Shown here one piece after another: positions 14,552 through 22,302 of a DNA stretch of 24,687 bases. Position 1 is the first letter of the stretch. Each line of letters opens with the position of its first letter. A model generated the notes under the pieces. That model was given only the letters and a program-made list of their open reading frames with translations, did no database searches and was not told the origin of the DNA. Position numbers and translations under genes: made by a program. Source of the stretch: an uncultured Eubacteriales bacterium (GTDB lineage: Bacteria; Bacillota; Clostridia; Christensenellales; UBA1242); assembly GCA_949067325.1 (NCBI GenBank), contig CARTDZ010000015.1, forward strand, positions 1 through 24,687. Direction: 5' to 3'.

Positions 14552-15712
14552 TTATTCTCCTTTTTTTCCGCCTTTTTGAGATTGAGTAGAAGTTTTTGAT
14601 GAAGTTTTTGTAGAAGCTTGTTTTGAGGCTTTTGTTGAACTTTTTGATGAGCTTTTTGATGAAGTTTTTGTAGAAGCCTTTGAAGAAGCTCTGCTTGAAG
14701 ATTTTGATGTTTTTTTGGACGCAAGCTGAGACGATCTGGTTGTTTTTGCTTTTGCAATAGATTTATTGCGAGAAGAGTTTGGAAGCTCTTCTTCATTCAA
14801 CACCGCCATAAAAGCCTCTTTGTTTTGTTGTTCTTTTGCTAGATTTTCTTGTTCTTCCTCTTCGAAAGACCTTTCTTGTTCTTCTATTCGCTCAACACTG
14901 ACAGTCGGTTTTTGTTCGAGTTCAAGTTCTTGCAAAGGATTGTTGACAATTTGTGCTTTTTTAAAATTTTTTTGACCTATTTTGGAGTTTAGCAATAGTA
15001 CAAATAGCGAGAGAATGGTGGTTGACAGACAAAGAATGTCTAGACAAGCTAGAAGCAAGCCTGTGATGATTGAAAGTTTTGCGAATAATGCAAGACAAGT
15101 TGTAAGTATAGCTGCGATTGCAAATGGCAAGATTGCACAAAGCAACAGCATGGCAGTATTTTTTTTATTCCTCTCAAATCTAACAGGTGCGGCTTTGGCT
15201 TCAATTGTGTTTTGAGAAAACCCTTTCCACCTATCCACTCTTGTTGCAAAAGAAAAGTTTTCAGCCTCAGCGAGGATATCGACCACATCTTTGTCGAATG
15301 CGATGAGCGATGTGTCACCGCCAAAAGTTTTGATACCAAAAAGCAACCTAGTAAGGCTTTGCCAAAGTTTGTTTAGATATGATTTTAATTTGTTTGACTT
15401 GCCTTGTGAGCAGTATGTGATTTGAGCTTTTGAGTTTTTTAATTCGAGAAATTCATCAAAAGAAATAGGACGGCGAGCAATGATTGTTTTTTGGTGAGTT
15501 AAAAGCGATTGCATTGAAAGCAAGATTTCCTCTTTTTTGCTACCCTTTTCAAATATTGTGATATCGACATTTGGCATATTTAGATCTAGTTTTGAGGCAA
15601 GATCTTCTGTTATGCCAATATAAATTTGGGCATCACTATTGAGTGCAATTTTGGTGATGCCTTGGGTGTAGCTTTCTACATTTTTGTTGATTGGAATAAT
15701 GAGGTTTGTCAT
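14552..15712 (-). CDS. Membrane protein with degenerate glycosyltransferase-like domain and Ser/Lys-rich tail
   Basis: I do not recognise a named family. The 386-residue product has four parts. A soluble N-terminal region (1-185) includes segments (FGGDTSLIAFDKDVVDIL at 130-147, RWKGF at 161-165, VRFERNKKN at 177-185) that recall the end of GtrB/DPM1-type family 2 glycosyltransferases. Two membrane helices follow at about 187-211 and 215-243. Next is a Glu/Gln-rich probable coiled coil (about 258-310), and last a tail of repeated Ser-Lys/Thr-Lys/Ala-Ser units (about 313-380). The nucleotide-binding DDxS and DxD motifs expected of an active enzyme are not visible, so an inactive relative is more likely. 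The tail resembles histone-H1-like or cell-wall-associated basic tails. GGAGG precedes the ATG. It lies between rpiB and gapA and is coupled to gapA. Confidence 0.7.
   Translation of the reverse strand: MTNLIIPINKNVESYTQGITKIALNSDAQIYIGITEDLASKLDLNMPNVDITIFEKGSKKEEILLSMQSLLTHQKTIIARRPISFDEFLELKNSKAQITYCSQGKSNKLKSYLNKLWQSLTRLLFGIKTFGGDTSLIAFDKDVVDILAEAENFSFATRVDRWKGFSQNTIEAKAAPVRFERNKKNTAMLLLCAILPFAIAAILTTCLALFAKLSIITGLLLACLDILCLSTTILSLFVLLLNSKIGQKNFKKAQIVNNPLQELELEQKPTVSVERIEEQERSFEEEEQENLAKEQQNKEAFMAVLNEEELPNSSRNKSIAKAKTTRSSQLASKKTSKSSSRASSKASTKTSSKSSSKSSTKASKQASTKTSSKTSTQSQKGGKKGE
14590..14760. repeat. Coding repeat for the Ser/Lys-rich tail
   Basis: Degenerate 12-base and longer units such as ctttttgatgaag and tttttgtagaag recur in frame and write the serine, lysine, threonine and alanine repeats of the upstream protein's tail. 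Variation is mostly in whole codons, which suggests expansion by slippage under frame selection. Confidence 0.75.
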
Positions 15713-15762
15713 ATCCTCTTTTTCCTCCTAGTTTTACTTTTTTGTCTATAGAGTTTTTGCGA

Positions 15763-16185
15763 TTACAACTTTTTAATTCTTCTAGCATGACGACCGCCTT
15801 CAAAGTCAGTTGTCAAGAAGGTTTTTATTATTTTGATAGCTTTGCGGCTTTTCATAAAGCGGCCAGCAAGGCAAAGTACATTTGCATCATTGTGCATACG
15901 TGCAAGTGAGGCGTATTTGATAGATTCGCAAACGGCGGCACGAATTTTTGGGTTGCGATTTGCTGCCATGCACATACCAATACCTGTGCCACAGATATAA
16001 ATGCCCACATTTCTTGGGTCTTCAGTGACTTTTTGATTTGCAGCTTTAGCAAAATCAGGATAGTCGTCAAGTTGTTCACGGCTATAACTGCCTACGTCGA
16101 TCGCAATAATATTTTCCTTATTGAGAAATTTTTTAACTTCTTCTTTTAAAAGGTAGCCTGCATGGTCACTTGCAAGAATAATCAT
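15763..16185 (-). CDS. rpiB: Ribose-5-phosphate isomerase B
   Basis: RpiB interconverts ribose-5-phosphate and ribulose-5-phosphate in the pentose phosphate pathway. The 140-residue protein has the SDHAG motif at 6-10, the catalytic cysteine C65 in YICGTGIGM, and the phosphate-site histidine H98 in ARMHNDANVL. The length is normal for the family. A related allose or galactose isomerase subunit is possible but less likely without a paired subunit gene. It follows a YwlE-like phosphatase gene, the same order as ywlE-ywlF in Bacillus subtilis, although here a 206-base repeat-bearing spacer separates them. Confidence 0.93.
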   Translation of the reverse strand: MIILASDHAGYLLKEEVKKFLNKENIIAIDVGSYSREQLDDYPDFAKAANQKVTEDPRNVGIYICGTGIGMCMAANRNPKIRAAVCESIKYASLARMHNDANVLCLAGRFMKSRKAIKIIKTFLTTDFEGGRHARRIKKL

Positions 16186-16311
16186 AATATTTATCTCCTT
16201 TTTGCTTAAAAATTTATTTTTGTTTTTTATTTTAGCGGTTTTATGTTTTACGTTTTTTTGCCAAAAGCATTTTTCTTAAAACAAATATTTTCAACGACAT
16301 TTTGAACTTTT

Positions 16312-16387
16312 GGACATTTTTGGCATTTTGGACTTTTGGACTATTTGAAAATTTTGGACTTTTTGAAAATTTTGGACTTTTGGGCAA
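16312..16387. repeat. 18-bp tandem repeat between ywlE-like gene and rpiB
   Basis: The core ggac recurs at 16312, 16330, 16338, 16356 and 16374. Several gaps are exactly 18 bases, and the best copies read ttttggactttttgaaaa. The rest are decayed copies. Confidence 0.85.
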
Positions 16388-16391
16388 TTTG

Positions 16392-16826
16392 TTATTTACA
16401 AGCTATTATTTTGTTTAAAAGCACTTTTATGCCCTGCTCGATTTCTTGTGCGGCGCGGCGATATTCTTCAAGGTCACCGCCATAGGGGTCTACAATATCA
16501 TGGCCAATAAGTGAGGCTAGTGAGATTGCTTTTTGAGCTTTTAAAGCTTCTTTGAGATAGAGCCTTTGGCTTTCGGTCATTGTTACATAAAGTGTGTCTT
16601 TGTCAAGTTTTTTTAGAAGCACGCTTTTGCGGTTTGATGAAAGAGCTTTTTTCTCTTTTAGCACAGCTTTTGCGTTTTCTGAGATATTGTCGCCTTTTGC
16701 TTTTATTCCTTTTGAAGAAAACTTGATTGCTTGGATTTTTGCAAGCTTGGCTTCTTTTTTGGCAAGGCGTTCAGCCATAACAGAACGGCAAGTATTTCCC
16801 GTGCAGACGAAACAAATTTTTATCAT
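16392..16826 (-). CDS. ywlE: Low-molecular-weight phosphatase, YwlE-like protein arginine phosphatase
   Basis: The 144-residue protein has the P-loop CTGNTCRS (C8 nucleophile, R14) and the general-acid motif DPYGG starting at D113. Most low-molecular-weight tyrosine phosphatases have Ile in the loop position where this one has T12. Threonine there is the feature tied to phosphoarginine specificity in YwlE, so arginine phosphatase activity is the best call. In Bacillus YwlE opposes the kinase McsB, which marks proteins for ClpCP. McsB is not in this window, and a tyrosine phosphatase role is not excluded. The neighbouring rpiB supports the ywlE assignment. The start has GGAG nine bases upstream. 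Confidence 0.82.
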   Translation of the reverse strand: MIKICFVCTGNTCRSVMAERLAKKEAKLAKIQAIKFSSKGIKAKGDNISENAKAVLKEKKALSSNRKSVLLKKLDKDTLYVTMTESQRLYLKEALKAQKAISLASLIGHDIVDPYGGDLEEYRRAAQEIEQGIKVLLNKIIACK

Positions 16827-16858
16827 TTATCGCTCCATGATTTAATATTAGCATAATA

Positions 16859-16908
16859 TTAAAAAAAAACAAAGCAAAAACCTTATTTTTTAGATTTTTT
16901 GCTTTGTT
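16859..16908 (-). terminator. Terminator overlapping the rsfS 3' end
   Basis: The 13-base arm AACAAAGCAAAAA lies in the last codons of rsfS and pairs perfectly with TTTTTGCTTTGTT just after the stop, followed by a long T run. It separates rsfS from the phosphatase gene. Confidence 0.85.
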
Positions 16909-17227
16909 TATCTGTGACCACTTTTTTGTTTTGCCAAAGTTTGTCAAGATTATATTTTTCGCGAGCGGTAGGAATAAAAGTGTGAACGACAATTTCGCCA
17001 AGGTCAAATATAATCCATTCACCTTTATTAAAGCCTTCTGGCTGATTGTCAAGGCCTGCAAATTCCATAAAGTTTTGGGCAAGCTTTTTGTTTTCAAGAA
17101 AGGAAGATACTGTTGCAATAATGATAAATTTTGTAAGGCGCTTTTCGCCGTCGAGGTCATACAAAGCGACATCTTTGCATTTTTGATTGTTTAGAAAATC
17201 TAAAATCGCCGAAATTTTTTCTTGCAT
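16883..17227 (-). CDS. rsfS: Ribosome silencing factor RsfS
   Basis: RsfS binds ribosomal protein L14 on the large subunit and blocks subunit joining when nutrients run low. The 114-residue protein has the family pattern: KCKDVALYDL (about 16-25), TKFIIIATVSSFLENKKLA (about 32-50, usually written F.I.T..S..Q), and GEWIIFDLGEIVVHTFIP (about 68-85). The W-x(2)-F/D-x(2)-x-I-V-H-x-F core is intact. The C-terminal Lys/Ser tail is low complexity and forms the terminator arm. GGAGGG stands just before the ATG. Often rsfS sits near nadD and obgE; obgE is about 1.5 kb away here. Confidence 0.93.
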   Translation of the reverse strand: MQEKISAILDFLNNQKCKDVALYDLDGEKRLTKFIIIATVSSFLENKKLAQNFMEFAGLDNQPEGFNKGEWIIFDLGEIVVHTFIPTAREKYNLDKLWQNKKVVTDKQSKKSKK

Positions 17228-17287
17228 ACACCCTCCTATTGTTAAAATTTTTTAAGTTTTGTTACATTAAAATATTATATCAAAAAA

Positions 17288-17316
17288 TTATTTATGTCAA
17301 TTCATTTGATTAAAAT
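17288..17316 (+). promoter_or_regulatory. Possible promoter for the four-helix membrane protein gene
   Basis: TAAAAT (17311-17316) lies nine bases before the ATG, with a weak TTATTT about 17 bases further upstream. If used, the mRNA leader is at most a few bases. No ribosome site is visible. The -35 match is poor. Confidence 0.35.
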
Positions 17317-17324
17317 TTAGAAAA

Positions 17325-18149
17325 ATGGTTAAAAATCTTGACATGAAAAAGTTTTTGTTTGTTTTGCAGGCGTTATTAAAATTCTTATTGATATTTTTTG
17401 CAGTTTTTATTTGGGCAAGATATTTTATTCGTCAGTTTTGGCTAAGCTTTGTTGTAGCTTTAAGCTTGACCTTTGCAATAGATTTTTTGACTAGGTTTGT
17501 TGGTAAGAAGTTGAACAAACGCAAAGAGCTGAAAGTGCAAGAAAAGGAAGAAGCTGAAGATTTGTTCTTATCGATTGCCACGCAAGAGAAGAGTCTTGAC
17601 TTTTATTTGAAGCTGGCAAAATCGAGATATAAAAATGCAAAGAAAAAGGAAGGTTTTGTTGAGATCGAACATGGCGAGAATGATAAGGTTATATTATATC
17701 CTTTTTTAAGTTTTGTGCCGCTCAATTCCAATGATTTGGCTAAGATTATCTCTTGCGTTCAGAAAGAAAATTGTCAAAAGCTTGTTGTAGTTTGCGGCGA
17801 AATTGAAAAAAGCACTTTTTCATTTGCCAAAAATTTTGAAATGAAAATACTTTTGTTAGACAAATTTCAAACCTTTATATCGCTATATAAAGAGTATGAT
17901 TTTTATCCTGAAAAGACGCTTGTGGTAAAGAAAGATAAGAAGCTTGCCTTTAAGGAGCTTGTTGCGTTTTCGTTTAATCGAGCAAGAGCTAAAGGGTACA
18001 TTATTTCTGCTTTGATCCTGTTTCTGTCAAGTTTGTTTATACGGCCAAGCGTTTATTATTGCATAGTCGCCTCACTTCTACTTGTGTTTGCACTTGTTTC
18101 TTTTGTCAATCCTTTTTATAACGTCAAAGTTTCAAATGAAGTGCTTTAA
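17325..18149 (+). CDS. Four-helix membrane protein of unknown function
   Basis: The 274-residue protein has two N-terminal helices (about 11-29 and 35-55), a cytoplasmic domain (about 60-215) and two C-terminal helices (about 224-240 and 243-264). The middle of the domain, around LVVVCGEIEKSTFSFAKNFE and KILLLDKFQTF (about 153-183), follows the hydrophobic spacing of the last part of Mrr-type restriction-endonuclease-like folds (strand, 'ft..a..fA', strand, 'D...l'). The catalytic D-ExK residues are not apparent, so a nuclease role is not supported. A second ATG at 17343 (MKKFLFV) is an alternative start; neither has a clear ribosome site. It is alone on the + strand between divergent and convergent - strand genes. 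Family not recognised. Confidence 0.7.
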   Translation: MVKNLDMKKFLFVLQALLKFLLIFFAVFIWARYFIRQFWLSFVVALSLTFAIDFLTRFVGKKLNKRKELKVQEKEEAEDLFLSIATQEKSLDFYLKLAKSRYKNAKKKEGFVEIEHGENDKVILYPFLSFVPLNSNDLAKIISCVQKENCQKLVVVCGEIEKSTFSFAKNFEMKILLLDKFQTFISLYKEYDFYPEKTLVVKKDKKLAFKELVAFSFNRARAKGYIISALILFLSSLFIRPSVYYCIVASLLLVFALVSFVNPFYNVKVSNEVL

Positions 18150-18186
18150 AATTGGTGCGACGAAATAAAGTTTTGACGAAGCAATC

Positions 18187-18236
18187 ACCCCGCCTTAACA
18201 AAAACTCCCCTTATTGTGTTTTTGTTAAGGCGGGGT
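18187..18236. terminator. Large perfect inverted repeat between convergent genes
   Basis: Arms ccccgccttaacaaaaac (18188-18205) and its exact complement (18218-18235) flank a 12-base loop, and the next base pair outward also matches. The repeat sits between the convergent membrane protein gene and yhbY, so it most likely ends transcription from both sides, but only a short TTTAG follows on the + strand and no T run on the - strand. Confidence 0.6.
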
Positions 18237-18290
18237 TTAGAAAAAAACATCACGACAAAAAAAACCGCAAAATCAAAACGGCTTAAAGCT

Positions 18291-18587
18291 TTATGGCAGT
18301 TCTATATGCTTAAAAGATTTTTTGGTTGATTTTTTGTAAAGTATAATCATTGAGCCAATCACCTGCACTGGTTCAGCGTCAAGTTTTTTGCAAGCAAGGT
18401 CACAAACTTCTCTTGCAGAAGATGGTGAGTTTTGAAGCACTTTGATTTTTATTAGTTCACGAGCGTCAAGAAGCTCACGTATTGCAATCAAAGAATTTTC
18501 ACCCAGCCCTTCTTTTCCTACCTGCATGACAGGATCAAGAGCATTGCCTAGTCCTCTTAAAAATGCTCGCTGTTTTGTTGTTATCAT
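18291..18587 (-). CDS. yhbY: YhbY-type CRM-domain RNA-binding protein
   Basis: YhbY proteins bind pre-50S particles and are thought to assist ribosome assembly. The 98-residue protein is one CRM domain: LTTKQ-like start (MITTKQRAFLRGLG), the GKxG-type loop in QVGKEGL (about 22-28), and the terminal strand VQVIGSMIILYKK. The usual GR in the last motif is GS here, a mild departure. GGAG precedes the ATG. It follows obgE, another 50S assembly factor, so the grouping is functional. Confidence 0.9.
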   Translation of the reverse strand: MITTKQRAFLRGLGNALDPVMQVGKEGLGENSLIAIRELLDARELIKIKVLQNSPSSAREVCDLACKKLDAEPVQVIGSMIILYKKSTKKSFKHIELP

Positions 18588-18681
18588 AGTTTTCTCCTAT
18601 TAAATATAACTTTTATTTTTCAAGCTTTATCCAAAACCCAGCCAAAAATAAGCCTGAAGGTTTTGCTTTTTGCCAAGTAGA

Positions 18682-19950
18682 TTAGTCAATATATTCAAAA
18701 ACAAAATCTTTGATTTTTACGCTATCGCCATTTTTAAGCCCACGAGATTTGAGCATATCAATAATACCCATATCTTGAAGTCGCGACTGAAAATACGCAA
18801 ACGAAAGACTATCAGAAAGTATAACTCCTCGAATAAAATTGTCAATTTTTCCGCCACTGACAACAAAAGTGCCGTCGTCTTCACGAGTGATTTCAATGCT
18901 ATCTATTTCTCTCTTATCAAAGTCAAACTCTTCAACTTCTAGTGGTGGTTTTTTCTCTATTTTTGAAAGTTTTTCAAGAGCCAATTCTTTGAGTTTTTCA
19001 ACACCTTTAAAAGTTGCTCCAGAAAGTTCAATCACTGAAATACCAGTTTTCTTTTTAAATTCTTCCTTACGTTTTTGCAAAGTTTGTTCATCAATGAGAT
19101 CCACCTTTGAAAACGCAACTATTTGAGGCGTTTTTGCAAGCAATGAGCTATATTTTTCAAGTTCAGAATTTATTTTGTAATAATCCTCAATAAAATTTCG
19201 ACCATCTGTTTGAGAGACGTCTATGAGATGAATAATCAGGCGCACTCTTTCGACGTGTTTAAGAAAGTAGTGGCCGAGCCCCTGCCCTTCGCTTGCACCT
19301 TCGATAAGTCCAGGAATATCTGCAACAACGAAAGTCTGGCCTTTGACCTCACAAACACCGAGGTTTGGATATAGGGTTGTGAAATGATAGTTTGCAATCT
19401 TAGGATTGGCGTTTGAAATGCAAGAAAGAAGTGTTGATTTGCCGACGTTTGGAAAGCCCACAAGACCAACATCAGCTATTGTTTTAAGTTCCAAAATCAC
19501 CTCTCGCATTTTTGTAAGTTCGCCAGTTTGAGAGTAAGTTGGAGCCTGCTTGATTGAAGATTTGTAGTAAGCGTTGCCATGGCCGCCCTGCCCACCTTTT
19601 AAAGCCACAAAAGTCATTTGATCTTGATAAAGGTCTGCAATAATCTTGTTTGTTTGAGCATCGATGATGACTGTGCCGCAAGGTACATCTATAATCATAT
19701 CCTTGCCGTTTGCGCCAGTTTTGAGTTTTTTTGAACCATTTTCACCATCGCCTGCAAGAAACTTTTTTTTGAATCGAAAATTGTAAAGCGTGTTCATTGA
19801 ATTGGTAGCTTTGAAAATGACACTGCCGCCATTGCCACCTTCGCCACCATCAGGGCCGCCTTTCATGGTTTGAGCGTTGCGTAAAAAAGATGCCGAGCCG
19901 TTGCCGCCATTGCCTGCCTTTATTGATATTTTCACTCTATCTAAAAACAT
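18682..19950 (-). CDS. obgE: Obg family GTPase, 50S ribosome assembly factor
   Basis: Obg is an essential GTPase that checks 50S assembly and links to ppGpp signalling. The 422-residue protein has the glycine-rich Obg fold (about 1-158), the G domain with G1 GFPNVGKS at 165-172, G3 DIPG at 211-214 and G4 SKVD at 281-284 (Asn/Thr is commoner in the first place), and the OCT domain at about 345-422, typical of Gram-positive Obg. All three domains are intact. GGAG lies about 12 bases before the ATG. nth is upstream and yhbY downstream on the same strand. Confidence 0.96.
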   Translation of the reverse strand: MFLDRVKISIKAGNGGNGSASFLRNAQTMKGGPDGGEGGNGGSVIFKATNSMNTLYNFRFKKKFLAGDGENGSKKLKTGANGKDMIIDVPCGTVIIDAQTNKIIADLYQDQMTFVALKGGQGGHGNAYYKSSIKQAPTYSQTGELTKMREVILELKTIADVGLVGFPNVGKSTLLSCISNANPKIANYHFTTLYPNLGVCEVKGQTFVVADIPGLIEGASEGQGLGHYFLKHVERVRLIIHLIDVSQTDGRNFIEDYYKINSELEKYSSLLAKTPQIVAFSKVDLIDEQTLQKRKEEFKKKTGISVIELSGATFKGVEKLKELALEKLSKIEKKPPLEVEEFDFDKREIDSIEITREDDGTFVVSGGKIDNFIRGVILSDSLSFAYFQSRLQDMGIIDMLKSRGLKNGDSVKIKDFVFEYID

Positions 19951-20126
19951 AATGCTCGATTGCTCCTTTTTTAGTGCTTTTGTTTTTTTTGCTGAACACT
20001 CTTTTTTTTCTCGTGTTTTTTAAGCTTATATTTAGATTATCTTTTTTTAGATTTTTATAAAATTGATTTGAGATTTTGTTTTTTTGCATACTAGTACAAG
20101 ATATTGTATGATGTCTAAAAGACAAG

Positions 20127-20747
20127 CTACAAATTGTTGTAATATTTGCAAATTGATGTGAATGGACATATTTTGCAATCTGGCTTTTGAGCTTTGCAGA
20201 GATAACGTCCAAAATGCACAAGTTGGAGATGTAATTTACCCCAGCTTTCTGGTGGAAAGATTTGTTTTAGGCTTTCTTCACACTTGTTTGGATCAGAGGT
20301 ATTTGCAAGCCCCAATCTGTTTGACACCCTAAGAACATGAGTGTCGACCGCAAGGGCATTGCCGCCAAAAGCTTCTGAGATGACAACATTTGCTGTCTTC
20401 CGCCCCACCCCCGCCAGAGACTGAAGCTTGTCTGGATCACTAGGAACTTGTCCGTCGTATTTGTCAAGAAGCTCTTTTGTCATTGAAAGAATGTTTTTTG
20501 CTTTATTGTGATAAAAACCGCAAGAGTGGATTTTTTCTTCAAGCTCTTCTTGAGAAAGTGAAAATAGTTTTTGCGGCGAACCATGATTTTTAAAAAGTTC
20601 TTTTGTCACAATATTCACTCTTTTATCAGTGCATTGAGCTGACAAGATGACTGCGACCAAGAGCTGGTAAGGCGTCTGATATTCAAGTTCACACTTTGGG
20701 TTTGGAAAAATTTTGTCAAGTTCTTCTCTTATCTTATTAGTTTGCAT
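20127..20747 (-). CDS. nth: Endonuclease III
   Basis: Nth is a base-excision repair glycosylase and AP lyase that removes oxidised pyrimidines. The 206-residue protein has the helix-hairpin-helix LAGVGRKTANVV with catalytic lysine K117, the catalytic aspartate D135 in VDTHVLRVSNRLG, and a [4Fe-4S] cluster motif C184-x6-C191-x2-C194-x5-C200. All are intact. Its length is normal. It follows lysS by 71 bases and has a GGA-type ribosome site. Iron-sulfur supply would come from the cell's desulfurases, two of which are in this window. Confidence 0.96.
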   Translation of the reverse strand: MQTNKIREELDKIFPNPKCELEYQTPYQLLVAVILSAQCTDKRVNIVTKELFKNHGSPQKLFSLSQEELEEKIHSCGFYHNKAKNILSMTKELLDKYDGQVPSDPDKLQSLAGVGRKTANVVISEAFGGNALAVDTHVLRVSNRLGLANTSDPNKCEESLKQIFPPESWGKLHLQLVHFGRYLCKAQKPDCKICPFTSICKYYNNL

Positions 20748-20818
20748 ATTTTTTTCCTTTTATTTTATTTAGTAAAAGAAAAGTTTGAGAACAAAGTGAA
20801 AGCAAGATTGTATTTACT

Positions 20819-22282
20819 TTATTTCATAAGTGGAAATAATACAGTATCACGAATGTTTGGCAGGTCGAAGATAAATTGAACGAAGCGATCAATACCGAAG
20901 CCTAGGCCTGAGATTGGAGGCATACCATGCTCCATCGCAAGAAGGAAGTCCTCGTCTACGTCCATAGTTTCTTCATCTCCCGCAAGTTTTTCAGCAAGTT
21001 GCTTTTCGAGATTTTCTCGTTGAATAATTGGGTCAACAAGTTCTGAATACGCTTTTACGAGTTCCGCACCGCCCGCTACGACTTGGAATACGTCGATTAT
21101 TCTTGGATCATTATCATTTCGACGTGCGAGAGGTATGAGAACTTCTGGGTAGTTGTAGATTATTGTTGGATTGACAATATCCGCCCTGATTTTGCGTTTG
21201 TAGATGTAGTCAACAAGCGTTCTGATAGTTTTGCATTCTTCAAGTTCGCCTAATGTGAAGAGGCCTTTTTGAGCAACTTTGGCTTTAAAATTGTCAACAT
21301 CAGTTTCTTCCAAAAAGTCAAAGCCAAGGATTTCTTTCATTTTTTCAACATAGTTTATTTTTGCCCACTCACCATCAAATTCGATTTGTTGGCCTTGATA
21401 GCTTATTTGAGTTGTGCCAAGAACATTTTTGAGAAGTTCTACGCAAAGCGTTTTAAAGAATTTCATATTGTCTTCATAGTCCCAATATGAAGCATACCAC
21501 TCAATTTGAGTAAATTCTTGAAGATGTGAAGGGTCCATACCTTCATTGCGAAAGTCTTTGCCAAGTTCATACACCCTGTCAAAGCCGCCCGCTATACATT
21601 GTTTAAGCCAAGTTTCAGTAGCTATGCGAAGGTTGCAGTCAAGATCAAGTGCGTTATGGTGAGTATAGAAAGGTTTTGCTGACGCACCTGACACGCTGGT
21701 TTGAATGATTGGTGTTTCAACGTCGATAAAGCCATGATCTTCAAGATAGCGACGAATAAAAGACACAATTTTGCTTCTTGTGAGAAAGACTTTTCTTGCC
21801 TCTTCATTTACGACGAGATCGAGATAGCGTTGACGATATTTTGTTTCAGTGTCAGTGAGACCATGGAACTTTTCTGGAAGCGGCCTTAAAGTTTTTGATA
21901 AAAGCGTAACTTTTTCTGCCTTTACTGTCACTTCACCTGTTTGAGTGAGATACACCTCACCTTCAACGCCCACGAAGTCTGCAATATCTATCATTTTTTT
22001 ATAGAAATCGTATGCTTCTTCATCAAGTTCGTTGCGACCAACTGAAATCTGTATCTTTGCATTTATGTCGCGAATTTGAATAAAGCCGAATTTGCCCATT
22101 ACACGTTTGAAAACAACGCGTCCTGCGACTTTAACTCTTTGTCCAACCATTTCGCGTGCTTCAGAAATGGTAGCCGTTCTTTCAAACTTGCCTTTGTATG
22201 GGATTTCACCCATTTCTCTTAGAGTATTGATTTTGGCTCTACGAACTTCTACTTCGCTTGCCAAATTTTGTATTTCTGCCAT
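20819..22282 (-). CDS. lysS: Lysine-tRNA ligase, class II
   Basis: LysS charges tRNA(Lys). The 487-residue protein has an OB-fold anticodon-binding domain (about 50-145) and the class II catalytic core. Motif 2 lies around FRNEGMDPSHLQEFTQIEWY and motif 3 at GLGFGIDRFVQFIFD near the C-terminus. The length and ending (RDTVLFPLMK) match other bacterial LysS proteins. No greA fusion or extension is present. GGAG precedes the ATG. A promoter lies in the short spacer after the transglycosylase gene. Confidence 0.97.
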   Translation of the reverse strand: MAEIQNLASEVEVRRAKINTLREMGEIPYKGKFERTATISEAREMVGQRVKVAGRVVFKRVMGKFGFIQIRDINAKIQISVGRNELDEEAYDFYKKMIDIADFVGVEGEVYLTQTGEVTVKAEKVTLLSKTLRPLPEKFHGLTDTETKYRQRYLDLVVNEEARKVFLTRSKIVSFIRRYLEDHGFIDVETPIIQTSVSGASAKPFYTHHNALDLDCNLRIATETWLKQCIAGGFDRVYELGKDFRNEGMDPSHLQEFTQIEWYASYWDYEDNMKFFKTLCVELLKNVLGTTQISYQGQQIEFDGEWAKINYVEKMKEILGFDFLEETDVDNFKAKVAQKGLFTLGELEECKTIRTLVDYIYKRKIRADIVNPTIIYNYPEVLIPLARRNDNDPRIIDVFQVVAGGAELVKAYSELVDPIIQRENLEKQLAEKLAGDEETMDVDEDFLLAMEHGMPPISGLGFGIDRFVQFIFDLPNIRDTVLFPLMK

Positions 22283-22302
22283 TTATTTCTCCTTTCTTTT
22301 TA

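Noticed and set aside
14548..14796. An 83-codon N-terminal extension of gapA
   Set aside because: It reads the Ser/Lys tail gene out of frame; the real start has a ribosome site and gives a normal 333-residue enzyme.
20085..20115. TACAAGATATTGTA as an operator before obgE
   Set aside because: Only the five outer bases pair, the region is AT-rich, and no promoter is visible beside it.
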